Shown here: in pieces, positions 7,080-14,157 of the stretch
Numbering within the stretch: the first letter of the stretch is position 1
Layout: each line of letters starts with the position of its first letter
NCBI GenBank assembly: GCA_002483605.1
Contig: DLIG01000012.1
Coordinates: 1 to 15,585 of the forward strand
Length of the DNA: 15,585 bases
Direction of reading: 5' to 3'
DNA from: Sulfurovum sp. UBA7648
GTDB lineage: Bacteria > Campylobacterota > Campylobacteria > Campylobacterales > Sulfurovaceae
The notes under the pieces: generated by a model
What the model was told of the DNA's origin: nothing
Seen by the model: the letters and a program-made list of their open reading frames with translations, nothing else
Database searches by the model: none
Translations under genes and position numbers: made by a program

Positions 7080-8125
7080 AAAAAATAGTTTTTTTATTAC
7101 CTAACCTTGAAGCCGGTGGGGCTGAAAGGGTAACATTAAATATAATTGAACAATTAGATCGCAATAAATTTGATATTTATTTGATATTGGTAAATTCGGA
7201 AGGAGAGCTATCGCATTTTTTACCTAACAATATTACAATAATTGACTTAGGATTAAAACGAACATTATTTTCATTACCAAAGTTCTTTCTTCATTGTTTA
7301 AAAATTAAACCAGACATTCTTTTTTCATCTTTGAATAGAACAAATATTATTGCGCTATTGAGTTCATTTGGGTTACGAAACACCAAGGTAATAATTAGAG
7401 AACCAAATATGCCATCCAAGCAGTATGAGATGTTACCTAAATTGACTATGTATTTAGTTAAACTCTTATACTCTAGAGCATTCAAAGTAATTGCTCAAAC
7501 TGATGAAATGAAAGATGAAATTATCGGTTATTACAATGTACCCAAACAAAAAACTTTGACTATGATCAACCCGCTAAATACAAATCTAATTGATGCACTT
7601 ATAAAAGATGGTAATTCACCATACGATTCAAAAGATCTAAATATGCTTGCGATAGGTAGTTTAATAGAAAGAAAAGGCTTTGACATTTTATTAAAATCTA
7701 TGAAAATAGTTGTTGAAGAATTCCCTTCTTGTAAATTATATATTTTGGGAAAGGGAATTGATATGATGAAATTGATAGATTTAACCAAAAAATTGGATTT
7801 AGGGAGAAATGTTATATTCGAAGGATTTCAAGAAAATCCATATTTATATCTTAATAATGCAGATTTATTTATTTTATCATCTCTCGTGGAAGGGTTGCCT
7901 AATGTAGTTTTAGAATCTTTGTATTTGAATACTAAAGTTGTAGTTACAGATTGTGTCCCATATATTAGTAGATTAGTAAAAAATTCATATCTAGGGGAAG
8001 TGGCTAAGGTAAATGATGTTGATGATTTGGCAGAAAAGATAGTTATTGCTTTGAAACAAAAGGATTATAACCCTTTGTGTGATTTTAATTTTTCTGACTT
8101 TAATCATATTTTTCTAAAAAGTTGA
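7076..8125 (+). CDS. Glycosyltransferase family 4 (GT-B fold)
   Basis: Transfers a sugar from a nucleotide donor to the lipid-linked repeat unit at the cytoplasmic face of the membrane. At 349 residues it is a near-standard GT4. The N-terminal acceptor domain opens with FLLPNLEAGGAERVTLNII, holding the family's GGAERV at 14-19. The C-terminal donor domain has AIGSLIERKGFDIL at about 192-205, VIFEGFQENPYLYL near 246-259 and FILSSLVEGLPNVVLESL at 265-282. In that last segment E272 and E280 form the E-x7-E donor-binding and catalytic motif. It starts at an ATG overlapping the wzy stop by 4 bases. The C-terminus (DFNFSDFNHIFLKS) is slightly short but plausible. Linkage and sugar cannot be predicted from these motifs. 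Confidence 0.88.
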   Translation: MKKIVFLLPNLEAGGAERVTLNIIEQLDRNKFDIYLILVNSEGELSHFLPNNITIIDLGLKRTLFSLPKFFLHCLKIKPDILFSSLNRTNIIALLSSFGLRNTKVIIREPNMPSKQYEMLPKLTMYLVKLLYSRAFKVIAQTDEMKDEIIGYYNVPKQKTLTMINPLNTNLIDALIKDGNSPYDSKDLNMLAIGSLIERKGFDILLKSMKIVVEEFPSCKLYILGKGIDMMKLIDLTKKLDLGRNVIFEGFQENPYLYLNNADLFILSSLVEGLPNVVLESLYLNTKVVVTDCVPYISRLVKNSYLGEVAKVNDVDDLAEKIVIALKQKDYNPLCDFNFSDFNHIFLKS

Positions 8126-8139
8126 TAAAAGGATGTTTC

Positions 8140-8616
8140 TTGATAAAGAAAACAGTGAGATTTTTAAGATTATTTTTGGCTTGTGATAATATTTTTTTAT
8201 TTAAAAAAGGCATAAATGTTATTGTAGGTAAGTCAGTTGAGATAGCTCCATGTAAACATATTTCAATAGGCAAAAATACCTTTATAGGAAACCATGCAAG
8301 CATAACAACCTCTCAATCAGGAGAAAGCAAAATTAGCATAGGTGGTAATGTTATGATAGCTCAAAGAGTAATGATAATTGGAGGAAATCACAATTTTGAT
8401 AGATTGGATATGCCGATGAATTCACAAGGAGAAGGTAAGCAGGGACATATAAAAATTGAAGATGATGTTTGGATTGGCGCTGGGAGCATTATATTGACAG
8501 GAGTAACAATAGGAAAAGGTTCTATTGTTGGCGCTGGTAGTATCGTAACTAAATCCGTTGAACCTTATAGTATAGTTGCTGGAAATCCTGCAAAATTAAT
8601 CAAAAAAAGAGCATAA
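8140..8616 (+). CDS. Left-handed beta-helix (hexapeptide) O-acetyltransferase, WbbJ/Maa-like
   Basis: Probably acetylates a hydroxyl on a sugar, using acetyl-CoA, in the cytoplasm. It has 158 residues from this start. A short helical N-terminus is followed by hexapeptide repeats (for example ISIGKN, FIGNHA, ISIGGN, VWIGAG, VTIGKG, SIVGAG). The loop GGNHNFDR at 81-88 carries the histidine expected to be catalytic. It ends in the standard SIVAGNPAKLIKKR. No ATG fits. TTG at 8140 has AAAAGGA at 8127-8133 with 6-base spacing and is preferred. TTG at 8122, overlapping the previous stop by 4 bases, adds six residues and is the alternative. This is the second acyltransferase of the locus and is unrelated to the membrane-bound one at 1545. 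Serine acetyltransferase and sugar N-acetyltransferase are less likely because no partner genes for them are nearby. Confidence 0.87.
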   Translation: MIKKTVRFLRLFLACDNIFLFKKGINVIVGKSVEIAPCKHISIGKNTFIGNHASITTSQSGESKISIGGNVMIAQRVMIIGGNHNFDRLDMPMNSQGEGKQGHIKIEDDVWIGAGSIILTGVTIGKGSIVGAGSIVTKSVEPYSIVAGNPAKLIKKRA

Positions 8617-8617
8617 A

Positions 8618-9556
8618 ATGAAATCAATCTTAATATTTGGACGAACTCCGCCTCCCATTGGCGGAGTGACAATCAGCGTAAAGAACTTAATAAACTCATT
8701 AGCATCGAAGAATATAACTACAAAACTTTTTAGTTGGAAAATACTACTAGATTTTAAATTATATGATATCGCACATATTCATTATCACAAAAGATGGAAA
8801 ATATTGATTGCTATCATTTTGGGTAAAACATTTTGTAAAAAAGTTATTTTGACGTATCATGGTTTGGATTTTTATCCTGATCGTTCTTTGTTAGATAAGT
8901 GGATTTTATTTTTGTTAGATGGAATAATTGTTTTGAATAATTCGGTATATAATATTTGTAGTAATTTTAGTAAATCTTCCGTTAAATTGCTTCCGCCGAT
9001 TTTTAAAGAAGGTATCATAGATGAAGTAAAAAATAAAAAAGTTTATTTTGAAAAAGAGAAAGGATGTAAATATTTACTTATATATGCATTTGATAAGGTT
9101 TACATTGAAGGAAAAGAAGTTTATGGTTGTTCTTTTATATTAAATATTTTAAAACAATTGCCCAAAAACTACATATTGATATTTCTGGATCCAAAGTCAG
9201 GATATCAATATGATGTTGAAAATATCAATGAGAATAAAATAATTTATATTAATCATTATGTTGATTTTATGCAGTTGGTTAGTGCGGTGGACCTTTATAT
9301 TCGACCGACCAACTTCGATGGAAATTCTGTTGCTACTTTAGAAGCATTATCTGCCGGTATTCCTGTTTTAGCCTCGGATGTAATTGAAAGGAATAATGGT
9401 ATTCATCTTTATCAAAATAATAATGCAGATCAGTGTATAGAAAAAATTAAATATTTAATAGAGTCTAAGAAACTTAATAATGATGAATATGAGTTAACAA
9501 GCGTAGAAGAATATATTAATTATTGCATCAAAATACTAGGCATTAAAAATGCCTAG
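8618..9556 (+). CDS. Glycosyltransferase, GT4-like, short form
   Basis: A second cytoplasmic glycosyltransferase of the AT-rich core, 312 residues, which is short for GT4. The N-terminus LIFGRTPPPIGGVTISVKNL holds the GGV loop of the acceptor domain. AHIHYHKRW at about 52-60 and LTYHGLDFYPD at 78-88 resemble the acceptor-side signature of exopolysaccharide GT4 enzymes. The donor domain ends with DLYIRPTNFDGNSVATLEAL at about 225-244 and SAGIPVLASDV. In the E-x7-E motif the first acidic residue is Asp (D234) and the second is E242. The ATG is 2 bases after the previous stop. The stop codon lies inside a 13-bp perfect inverted repeat that ends the AT-rich segment. Donor and linkage are unknown. 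Confidence 0.82.
   Translation: MKSILIFGRTPPPIGGVTISVKNLINSLASKNITTKLFSWKILLDFKLYDIAHIHYHKRWKILIAIILGKTFCKKVILTYHGLDFYPDRSLLDKWILFLLDGIIVLNNSVYNICSNFSKSSVKLLPPIFKEGIIDEVKNKKVYFEKEKGCKYLLIYAFDKVYIEGKEVYGCSFILNILKQLPKNYILIFLDPKSGYQYDVENINENKIIYINHYVDFMQLVSAVDLYIRPTNFDGNSVATLEALSAGIPVLASDVIERNNGIHLYQNNNADQCIEKIKYLIESKKLNNDEYELTSVEEYINYCIKILGIKNA
8645..8667 (+). repeat. GC-rich 8-bp inverted repeat near the 5' end of the glycosyltransferase gene
   Basis: ACTCCGCC at 8645-8652 and GGCGGAGT at 8660-8667 are perfectly complementary around a 7-base loop, 27 bases after the gene's ATG. It stands out in otherwise AT-rich sequence. It is largely explained by codons for the conserved Pro-Pro-Pro-Ile-Gly-Gly segment, so a regulatory role is only a possibility. 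Confidence 0.35.
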
Positions 9557-9560
9557 TATT
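9532..9560 (+). repeat. 13-bp perfect inverted repeat (hairpin) at end of AT-rich core
   Basis: AATACTAGGCATT at 9532-9544 and AATGCCTAGTATT at 9548-9560 are perfect reverse complements separated by AAA. The stop codon (9554-9556) of the glycosyltransferase lies in the right arm. The hairpin is followed by AGACAGAATA rather than a T-run, so it does not fit a standard intrinsic terminator on the + strand. It could slow ribosomes or protect the 3' end of the upstream message, act as a weak terminator, or be a scar of the exchange that joined the AT-rich core to the GC-rich segment that follows. Confidence 0.7.
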
Positions 9561-9618
9561 AGACAGAATATAAGTTCTTCAGAAAAAAATAAGATTTAGT
9601 GTAAAAGGAGAAAAAATA
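9557..9618 (+). promoter_or_regulatory. 62-base gap before fnlA with strong ribosome binding site
   Basis: This gap holds the right part of the hairpin, a weak -10-like TATAAG at 9569-9574 with no good -35, and AAAAGGAG at 9602-9609. That last element lies 9 bases before the fnlA ATG and is the best Shine-Dalgarno match in the area. It is where a separate transcript for the FucNAc genes could begin, but the promoter is not convincing by eye. Confidence 0.3.
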
Positions 9619-10644
9619 ATGTTTAAAGGGAAAACACTACTGATCACCGGAGGAACGGGCTCGTTCGGAAACGCGGTTCTCCGGCGGTTTCTGGATACCG
9701 ATATCGGGGAGATCCGGATTTTCAGCCGCGACGAGAAAAAACAGGACGACATGCGTAAGCAGTACAACAACCCCAAGCTGAAATTTTATCTGGGGGACGT
9801 GCGCGACGTCAACTCGATCACCGATGCGGTGCGGGGGGTGGACTTCATCTTCCACGCAGCGGCGCTCAAACAGGTCCCCTCGTGCGAGTTTTACCCGATG
9901 CAGGCGGTCCAGACCAACGTCATCGGGACCGAAAACGTCCTTAACGCCGCGATCAACGCGGGGGTCAAAAAGGTGATCGTCCTCAGCACCGACAAGGCGG
10001 TCTACCCGATCAACGCGATGGGGGTTTCCAAGGCGATGATGGAACGGGTCGCGGTGGCCAAATCGCGCAACCTCTCCGAAGATCAGATCATGATCGCCTG
10101 CACCCGCTACGGCAACGTCATGGCGTCGCGCGGGTCGGTCATCCCGCTGTTCATCGACCAGATCCGGCAGGGGCGGGAGATCACGATCACCGACCCGGCG
10201 ATGACACGCTTCATGATGAGCCTCGATCAGGCGGTGGAGCTGGTGCTCTTCGCGTTCGAGCACGGACACAACGGCGACATCTTCGTCCAAAAGGCCTCGG
10301 CAGCGACGATCGAGCTGCTGGCCCACACCCTCAAAAACATGCTGAACCGCCCGGAACACATGGTGCGCGTCATAGGTACACGCCATGGGGAGAAGCTCTA
10401 CGAAACACTCCTGACCAAAGAGGAGATGGTCCACGCCGTTGATATGGACAATTACTACCGTATCCCCGCCGACACTCGCGACCTCAACTACAATAAGTTT
10501 GTCGAAGAGGGAGAGACCGTCGTGACGCAGGCACACGAGTACCATTCACACAACACCCATAGACTCGACGAAGAGGAGCTCAGAGAGATGCTTCTGGAAC
10601 TGCGTGAGATACAGGGCGACCTGCGCGAGTTCGGAGTACTGTGA
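9619..10644 (+). CDS. fnlA: UDP-GlcNAc 4,6-dehydratase / 5-epimerase (CapE/WbjB/FnlA type)
   Basis: First enzyme of the UDP-N-acetyl-L-fucosamine pathway: dehydrates UDP-GlcNAc at C4/C6 with epimerisation at C5. It is a 341-residue SDR protein of normal length. The NAD(P)-binding GGTGSFG is at 11-17. AALKQVPSCEFYPMQAVQTN at about 81-100 and STDKAVYPIN at 123-132 are hallmarks of the polysaccharide-biosynthesis dehydratases. The usual catalytic Tyr of Y-x3-K is Met here (M134-x3-K138, MGVSK). That replacement marks the CapE/FnlA/WbjB subgroup as opposed to PseB/FlaA1, which keep Tyr. Downstream fnlB and fnlC complete the pathway, which settles the subgroup. The gene is markedly GC-rich (one 60-base line, 9901-9960, counts 37 G/C), the highest in the window. 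Confidence 0.95.
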   Translation: MFKGKTLLITGGTGSFGNAVLRRFLDTDIGEIRIFSRDEKKQDDMRKQYNNPKLKFYLGDVRDVNSITDAVRGVDFIFHAAALKQVPSCEFYPMQAVQTNVIGTENVLNAAINAGVKKVIVLSTDKAVYPINAMGVSKAMMERVAVAKSRNLSEDQIMIACTRYGNVMASRGSVIPLFIDQIRQGREITITDPAMTRFMMSLDQAVELVLFAFEHGHNGDIFVQKASAATIELLAHTLKNMLNRPEHMVRVIGTRHGEKLYETLLTKEEMVHAVDMDNYYRIPADTRDLNYNKFVEEGETVVTQAHEYHSHNTHRLDEEELREMLLELREIQGDLREFGVL

Positions 10645-11753
10645 TGCGTGTATTGGTTACGGGAAGCCGGGGCTTTATCGGCAAAAACCTGATCGAACGG
10701 CTGGAGAAGATGGAGGGGATCGAGATCGATATCTTTTCGCGCTCCGATAGCCCCGAAAGCCTCGCGCCCAAAGTAATGGAGGCCGACTTCATCTTTCACC
10801 TCGCGGGGATCAACCGTCCGGAAAACGTCTCTGAGTTCTACGAAGGCAACCGCGACATGACACGCCGCATCGCCGATCTGGCAGAGCAGAGCGGCAGAAA
10901 GATCCCCGTATTGCTGAGCTCTTCCGTACAGGCCGAGTGGGACAACGACTACGGCAAAAGCAAGCGGGAGGGAGAAGCGGCGCTGGAAGCGTATGCGCAG
11001 CGCAGCGGAGCAACGGTCTACCTCTACCGCCTGCCCAATGTATTTGGCAAATGGTCGCGTCCGAACTACAACACCGTGATCGCGACATGGTGTCATAATA
11101 TCTCCCGAGATCTTCCCCTCCAGGTAAATGACGCAAGTGTTGAACTGAGCCTGGTCTACATCGATGATGTCGTTGAACAGTTTGTCCGACACCTTGAGGA
11201 AAACGGAAAAGAAGGGACTGTTTACGGGAATGTCTCTCCGGTCTACAGGAAAAGCCTCGGAGAGATACGCGATCTGCTGGTATCGTTCAAAGAGAGCAGG
11301 GAAACGTTGCTGACACCGCGCGTGGGGCGTGGATTTGAGCGGGCATTGTATGCTACCTATCTCAGCTTTCTCCCGACAGACCGCTTTTCGTATGCTCTGA
11401 ACGGGCATCAGGATGAGCGGGGTACGTTTTATGAGTTTATCAAGACCCTTGACAGCGGTCAGGTCTCTATCTCGACCACGGCTCCTGGCATTACGCGTGG
11501 GAATCACTACCATAACACGAAAAACGAGAAATTCCTCGTCATCAAAGGGGAGGCCAGCATCAAACTGCGCCAGATCCACGGCGATGAGGTCATCGAGTAT
11601 AAAGTCAGCGACAAAAAGATGGAGGTCGTCGAGATGATCCCCGGATATACGCACGACATCACCAATACCGGAGATACGGAGATGGTACTGCTGCTGTGGG
11701 CGAACGAGCGCTTCGACCGTGAAAATCCGGATACATATTTTTTAAAGGTGTGA
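10644..11753 (+). CDS. fnlB: CapF/WbjC/FnlB: bifunctional SDR reductase-cupin of UDP-L-FucNAc pathway
   Basis: Second enzyme of UDP-L-FucNAc synthesis. A C-terminal cupin catalyses C3 epimerisation of the 4-keto sugar and the N-terminal SDR domain reduces C4 with NADPH, giving UDP-2-acetamido-2,6-dideoxy-L-talose. From the ATG at 10644 it has 369 residues. The dinucleotide motif GSRGFIG is at 7-13 and Y103-x3-K107 (YGKSK) is catalytic. The cupin from about 250 has GNHYHNTKNEKF at 286-297, with H288, H290 and E295 as likely zinc ligands, and GYTHDI with H337. The ATG overlaps the fnlA stop by one base (TGATG) and has GGAG at 10633-10636. A GTG directly before it, at 10641, would add only one residue. 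Both domains are complete. Confidence 0.94.
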   Translation: MRVLVTGSRGFIGKNLIERLEKMEGIEIDIFSRSDSPESLAPKVMEADFIFHLAGINRPENVSEFYEGNRDMTRRIADLAEQSGRKIPVLLSSSVQAEWDNDYGKSKREGEAALEAYAQRSGATVYLYRLPNVFGKWSRPNYNTVIATWCHNISRDLPLQVNDASVELSLVYIDDVVEQFVRHLEENGKEGTVYGNVSPVYRKSLGEIRDLLVSFKESRETLLTPRVGRGFERALYATYLSFLPTDRFSYALNGHQDERGTFYEFIKTLDSGQVSISTTAPGITRGNHYHNTKNEKFLVIKGEASIKLRQIHGDEVIEYKVSDKKMEVVEMIPGYTHDITNTGDTEMVLLLWANERFDRENPDTYFLKV

Positions 11754-11754
11754 A

Positions 11755-12879
11755 ATGCGTAAATTGAAAGTAATGACCGTTGTTGGAACAAGACCTGAGA
11801 TCATCCGCTTGGCTGCGGTCATAAAAAAACTGGATGAGTCGGAAGCGATCGAACAGATCATCGTGCATACAGGGCAGAACTATGACTATGAACTGAACGA
11901 AGTCTTTTTCAAAGACTTCGGACTGCGCAAACCCGATCATTTTCTCAATGCCGCATTGGGTAGTGCTGCGGAGACCATCGGCAATATCCTAATCAAGGTC
12001 GATCCTCTGCTGGCCGAGGTGAAGCCCGATGCCTTTCTGGTACTGGGAGACACGAACAGCTGTCTTTGTGCCATCCCGGCGAAGAAACGCCAGATTCCAA
12101 TATTTCATATGGAGGCGGGAAACCGCTGTTTCGATCAGCGTGTACCCGAAGAGACTAACAGAAAGATCGTCGATCATATTTCTGATATCAACCTGACCTA
12201 CAGCGACATCGCGAGAGAGTACCTCCTGCGCGAAGGATTGCCGGCTGATCGTATCATCAAGACAGGAAGCCCGATGTATGAAGTGATCCATAGCAAACTG
12301 GACGATATCAGGGCTTCAAATATCGTCAACGAGCTCTCTTTGGAAAAAGGGAAATACTTCGTCGTTTCGGCACACAGGGAAGAGAATATCGGAAGTGACA
12401 GGACCTTCGATGCTTTGGTGGAAACACTGAATGCTATGGCAGAGATCTACCAGATGCCGATCATCGTCTCGACCCACCCACGAACAAGAAAACGGATCGA
12501 AGAGAAAGAGGTGACGTTCATCCCGCTGGTCAGGCTGATGAAGCCGCTGGGCTTTAATGACTATGTCAAACTTCAGATGGATGCAAAAGCGGTGCTCAGT
12601 GACAGCGGGACGATCAGCGAAGAGTCCTCTATCTTGAAATTTCCAGCCCTGAACATACGTGAAGCACATGAACGTCCCGAAGCGATGGAAGAAGCATCCG
12701 TCATGATGGTAGGACTTGAGAAAGAGCGCATACTGCAAGGGCTGCGGGTCCTCGAAACCCAGACCCCCGATCTGTTGAGGCATGTAGCCGATTATAGCAT
12801 GCCGAATGTCTCGGATAAGGTCTTGAGGATCATCCTCTCCTATACGGACTATATCAATCGTAATGTCTGGAAAAAGTAG
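11755..12879 (+). CDS. fnlC: UDP-N-acetyl-L-talosamine 2-epimerase (CapG/WbjD/FnlC), forms UDP-L-FucNAc
   Basis: Last step of the pathway: C2 epimerisation to UDP-N-acetyl-L-fucosamine. The 374 residues match the non-hydrolysing UDP-GlcNAc 2-epimerase (WecB) fold and length. GTRPEIIR is at 11-18, TGQNYDYEL at 39-47, HMEAGNRCFDQRVPEE at 118-133, SAHREEN at 205-211, SDSGTISEE at 282-290 and REAHERPEA at 302-310. A plain WecB making UDP-ManNAc shares these motifs. The RCFDQRVPEE form, where WecB proteins typically have an R-T-x-D-x-x-x-P-E pattern, and above all its place directly after fnlA and fnlB, assign it to FnlC. The ATG is one base after the fnlB stop, with AAAGGTG just upstream. Confidence 0.93.
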   Translation: MRKLKVMTVVGTRPEIIRLAAVIKKLDESEAIEQIIVHTGQNYDYELNEVFFKDFGLRKPDHFLNAALGSAAETIGNILIKVDPLLAEVKPDAFLVLGDTNSCLCAIPAKKRQIPIFHMEAGNRCFDQRVPEETNRKIVDHISDINLTYSDIAREYLLREGLPADRIIKTGSPMYEVIHSKLDDIRASNIVNELSLEKGKYFVVSAHREENIGSDRTFDALVETLNAMAEIYQMPIIVSTHPRTRKRIEEKEVTFIPLVRLMKPLGFNDYVKLQMDAKAVLSDSGTISEESSILKFPALNIREAHERPEAMEEASVMMVGLEKERILQGLRVLETQTPDLLRHVADYSMPNVSDKVLRIILSYTDYINRNVWKK

Positions 12880-12884
12880 TTTCA

Positions 12885-14066
12885 ATGCGTATCTGTCTGA
12901 TCATTGATGACTATCTGCCTGAGAGTATCAAGGTTGGTGCGAAGATGATGCATGAGCTTGCCTGTGAACTGAAAGATCAGGGGCATGAGGTGACGGTGGT
13001 CACGCCATCTGCAAAACTGAAAGCAAAAAGAGAGATCAGCACGCTTGACGGTGTCACGGTCTGCCGTTTCCGAAGCGGGGAGATAAAGAACGTAGGCAAG
13101 GTCAAACGGGCCATCAACGAGACGCTGCTCTCCTATCATGCATGGAGAAGTCTCTCATCGTATTTCCTAAGCAATCCGCATGATCTGATCGTCTACTATT
13201 CCCCTTCCATCTTTTTCGGGAGTCTGGTATCCCGTCTCAAAAGGCTCTGGAGTGCACCAAGCTATCTTATCTTGCGCGATCTTTTCCCTCAGTGGGCTTT
13301 GGACCAGGGATTGATCTGTGAAGGCTCGAAGATAGAGAAATATTTCCGTTTTTTTGAGAAAAAGAACTATGAAAGTGCCGATACAATAGGTCTAATGTCT
13401 CAAAAAAACCTCGAGTGGTTCAAAGAAAAAGTCACGAACGGCAAAAAAACGGAAGTCCTCTACAACTGGGCAGCCAATACCCCGGTTGAATCGACAACCG
13501 ACTATAAGGGGCAGTTTGGGTTGAGAGATAAAACCGTCTATTTCTATGGCGGTAATATCGGCCATGCGCAGGATATGATGAATATCGTAAGACTCGCAAA
13601 GAATATGCAAAATGAAGCAAAAGCGTATTTTGTCTTGGTTGGTGCGGGCGATGAGGTAGAGCTTGTCAGGGAGGCGATAGAGAAAGAGGAGCTGCATAAT
13701 ATGACCCTGCTGCCTTCTGTATCGCAAGAGGAGTTTAAACAAATGCTTGCAGCGTTTGATATCGGGCTGTTCACACTGCACAAAGACCACTCTACCCATA
13801 ACTTCCCGGGCAAGCTGCTGGGGTATATGGTGCAGGAGCTGCCGATTCTAGGGAGCATTAATCCTGGAAACGACCTCAAAGAGGTTGTCGAGGATGCCGG
13901 AGCCGGACTTGTCACGATCAACGGGGAGGACGAACTGTTTTTAGCAAATGCGTTGAAACTTCTGGACGATGCGTACAGGGAAGAGGTGGGACACAACGGC
14001 AAAAAACTGTTAGATGAGGTTTTTTCAGTAGAGTCAGCAGCTAGGCAGATTTTAAAAACAGTTTGA
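12885..14066 (+). CDS. wbuB: WbuB-like glycosyltransferase (GT4), probable L-FucNAc transferase
   Basis: Probably adds L-FucNAc to the lipid-linked intermediate. WbuB follows fnlABC in loci such as Escherichia coli O26, and the same order is seen here. The 393 residues show the WbuB style: opening CLIIDDYLPESIKVGAKMMH, then LILRDLFPQWALDQGLI at about 128-144 (the R-D-L-[WF]-P signature), YGGNIGHAQDMMNI at 221-234, LLPSVSQEEF at 275-284 and THNFPGKLLGYM at 304-315. It starts 5 bases after the fnlC stop. There is no clear Shine-Dalgarno apart from AAAAAG within the end of fnlC, so translation may depend on coupling. Base composition matches fnlC, so the four genes probably moved together. The cupin gene wbuC that often follows is missing. 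Confidence 0.88.
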   Translation: MRICLIIDDYLPESIKVGAKMMHELACELKDQGHEVTVVTPSAKLKAKREISTLDGVTVCRFRSGEIKNVGKVKRAINETLLSYHAWRSLSSYFLSNPHDLIVYYSPSIFFGSLVSRLKRLWSAPSYLILRDLFPQWALDQGLICEGSKIEKYFRFFEKKNYESADTIGLMSQKNLEWFKEKVTNGKKTEVLYNWAANTPVESTTDYKGQFGLRDKTVYFYGGNIGHAQDMMNIVRLAKNMQNEAKAYFVLVGAGDEVELVREAIEKEELHNMTLLPSVSQEEFKQMLAAFDIGLFTLHKDHSTHNFPGKLLGYMVQELPILGSINPGNDLKEVVEDAGAGLVTINGEDELFLANALKLLDDAYREEVGHNGKKLLDEVFSVESAARQILKTV

Positions 14067-14157
14067 TTTTGAGTTTACCGATCTGTACACTGCTGTAGAG
14101 AGAGTAGATTAGGAAAAGATTAAAGTGATAAAGATTTGACAATAAAAGGAAACTATC
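14067..14157 (+). promoter_or_regulatory. 91-base gap before manC with ribosome binding site
   Basis: The largest non-coding gap inside the cluster. AAAAGGA at 14144-14150 lies 7 bases before the manC ATG and fixes that start. A TTGACA at 14136-14141 is too close to the start codon to act as a -35 for manC. No good -10/-35 pair, hairpin or terminator is evident by eye. Given its size and the composition change on its two sides, this is the likeliest place for a new transcript to begin, but that is not demonstrated. Confidence 0.3.

Noticed and set aside
9532..9575. Intrinsic terminator after the second glycosyltransferase.
   Set aside because: The stem is perfect but there is no T-run after it on the + strand, so it is listed as an inverted repeat instead.
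9637..11654. Long open frames on the minus strand opposite fnlA and fnlB (302 and 388 codons).
   Set aside because: They lie opposite two clearly recognised genes. Their translations are rich in Asp, Arg, His and Val with no recognisable motif, which is what antisense of GC-rich, strongly biased codons gives.
14136..14157. TTGACA as a -35 box for manC.
   Set aside because: A matching -10 would fall at or after the start codon, leaving no room for the ribosome site.
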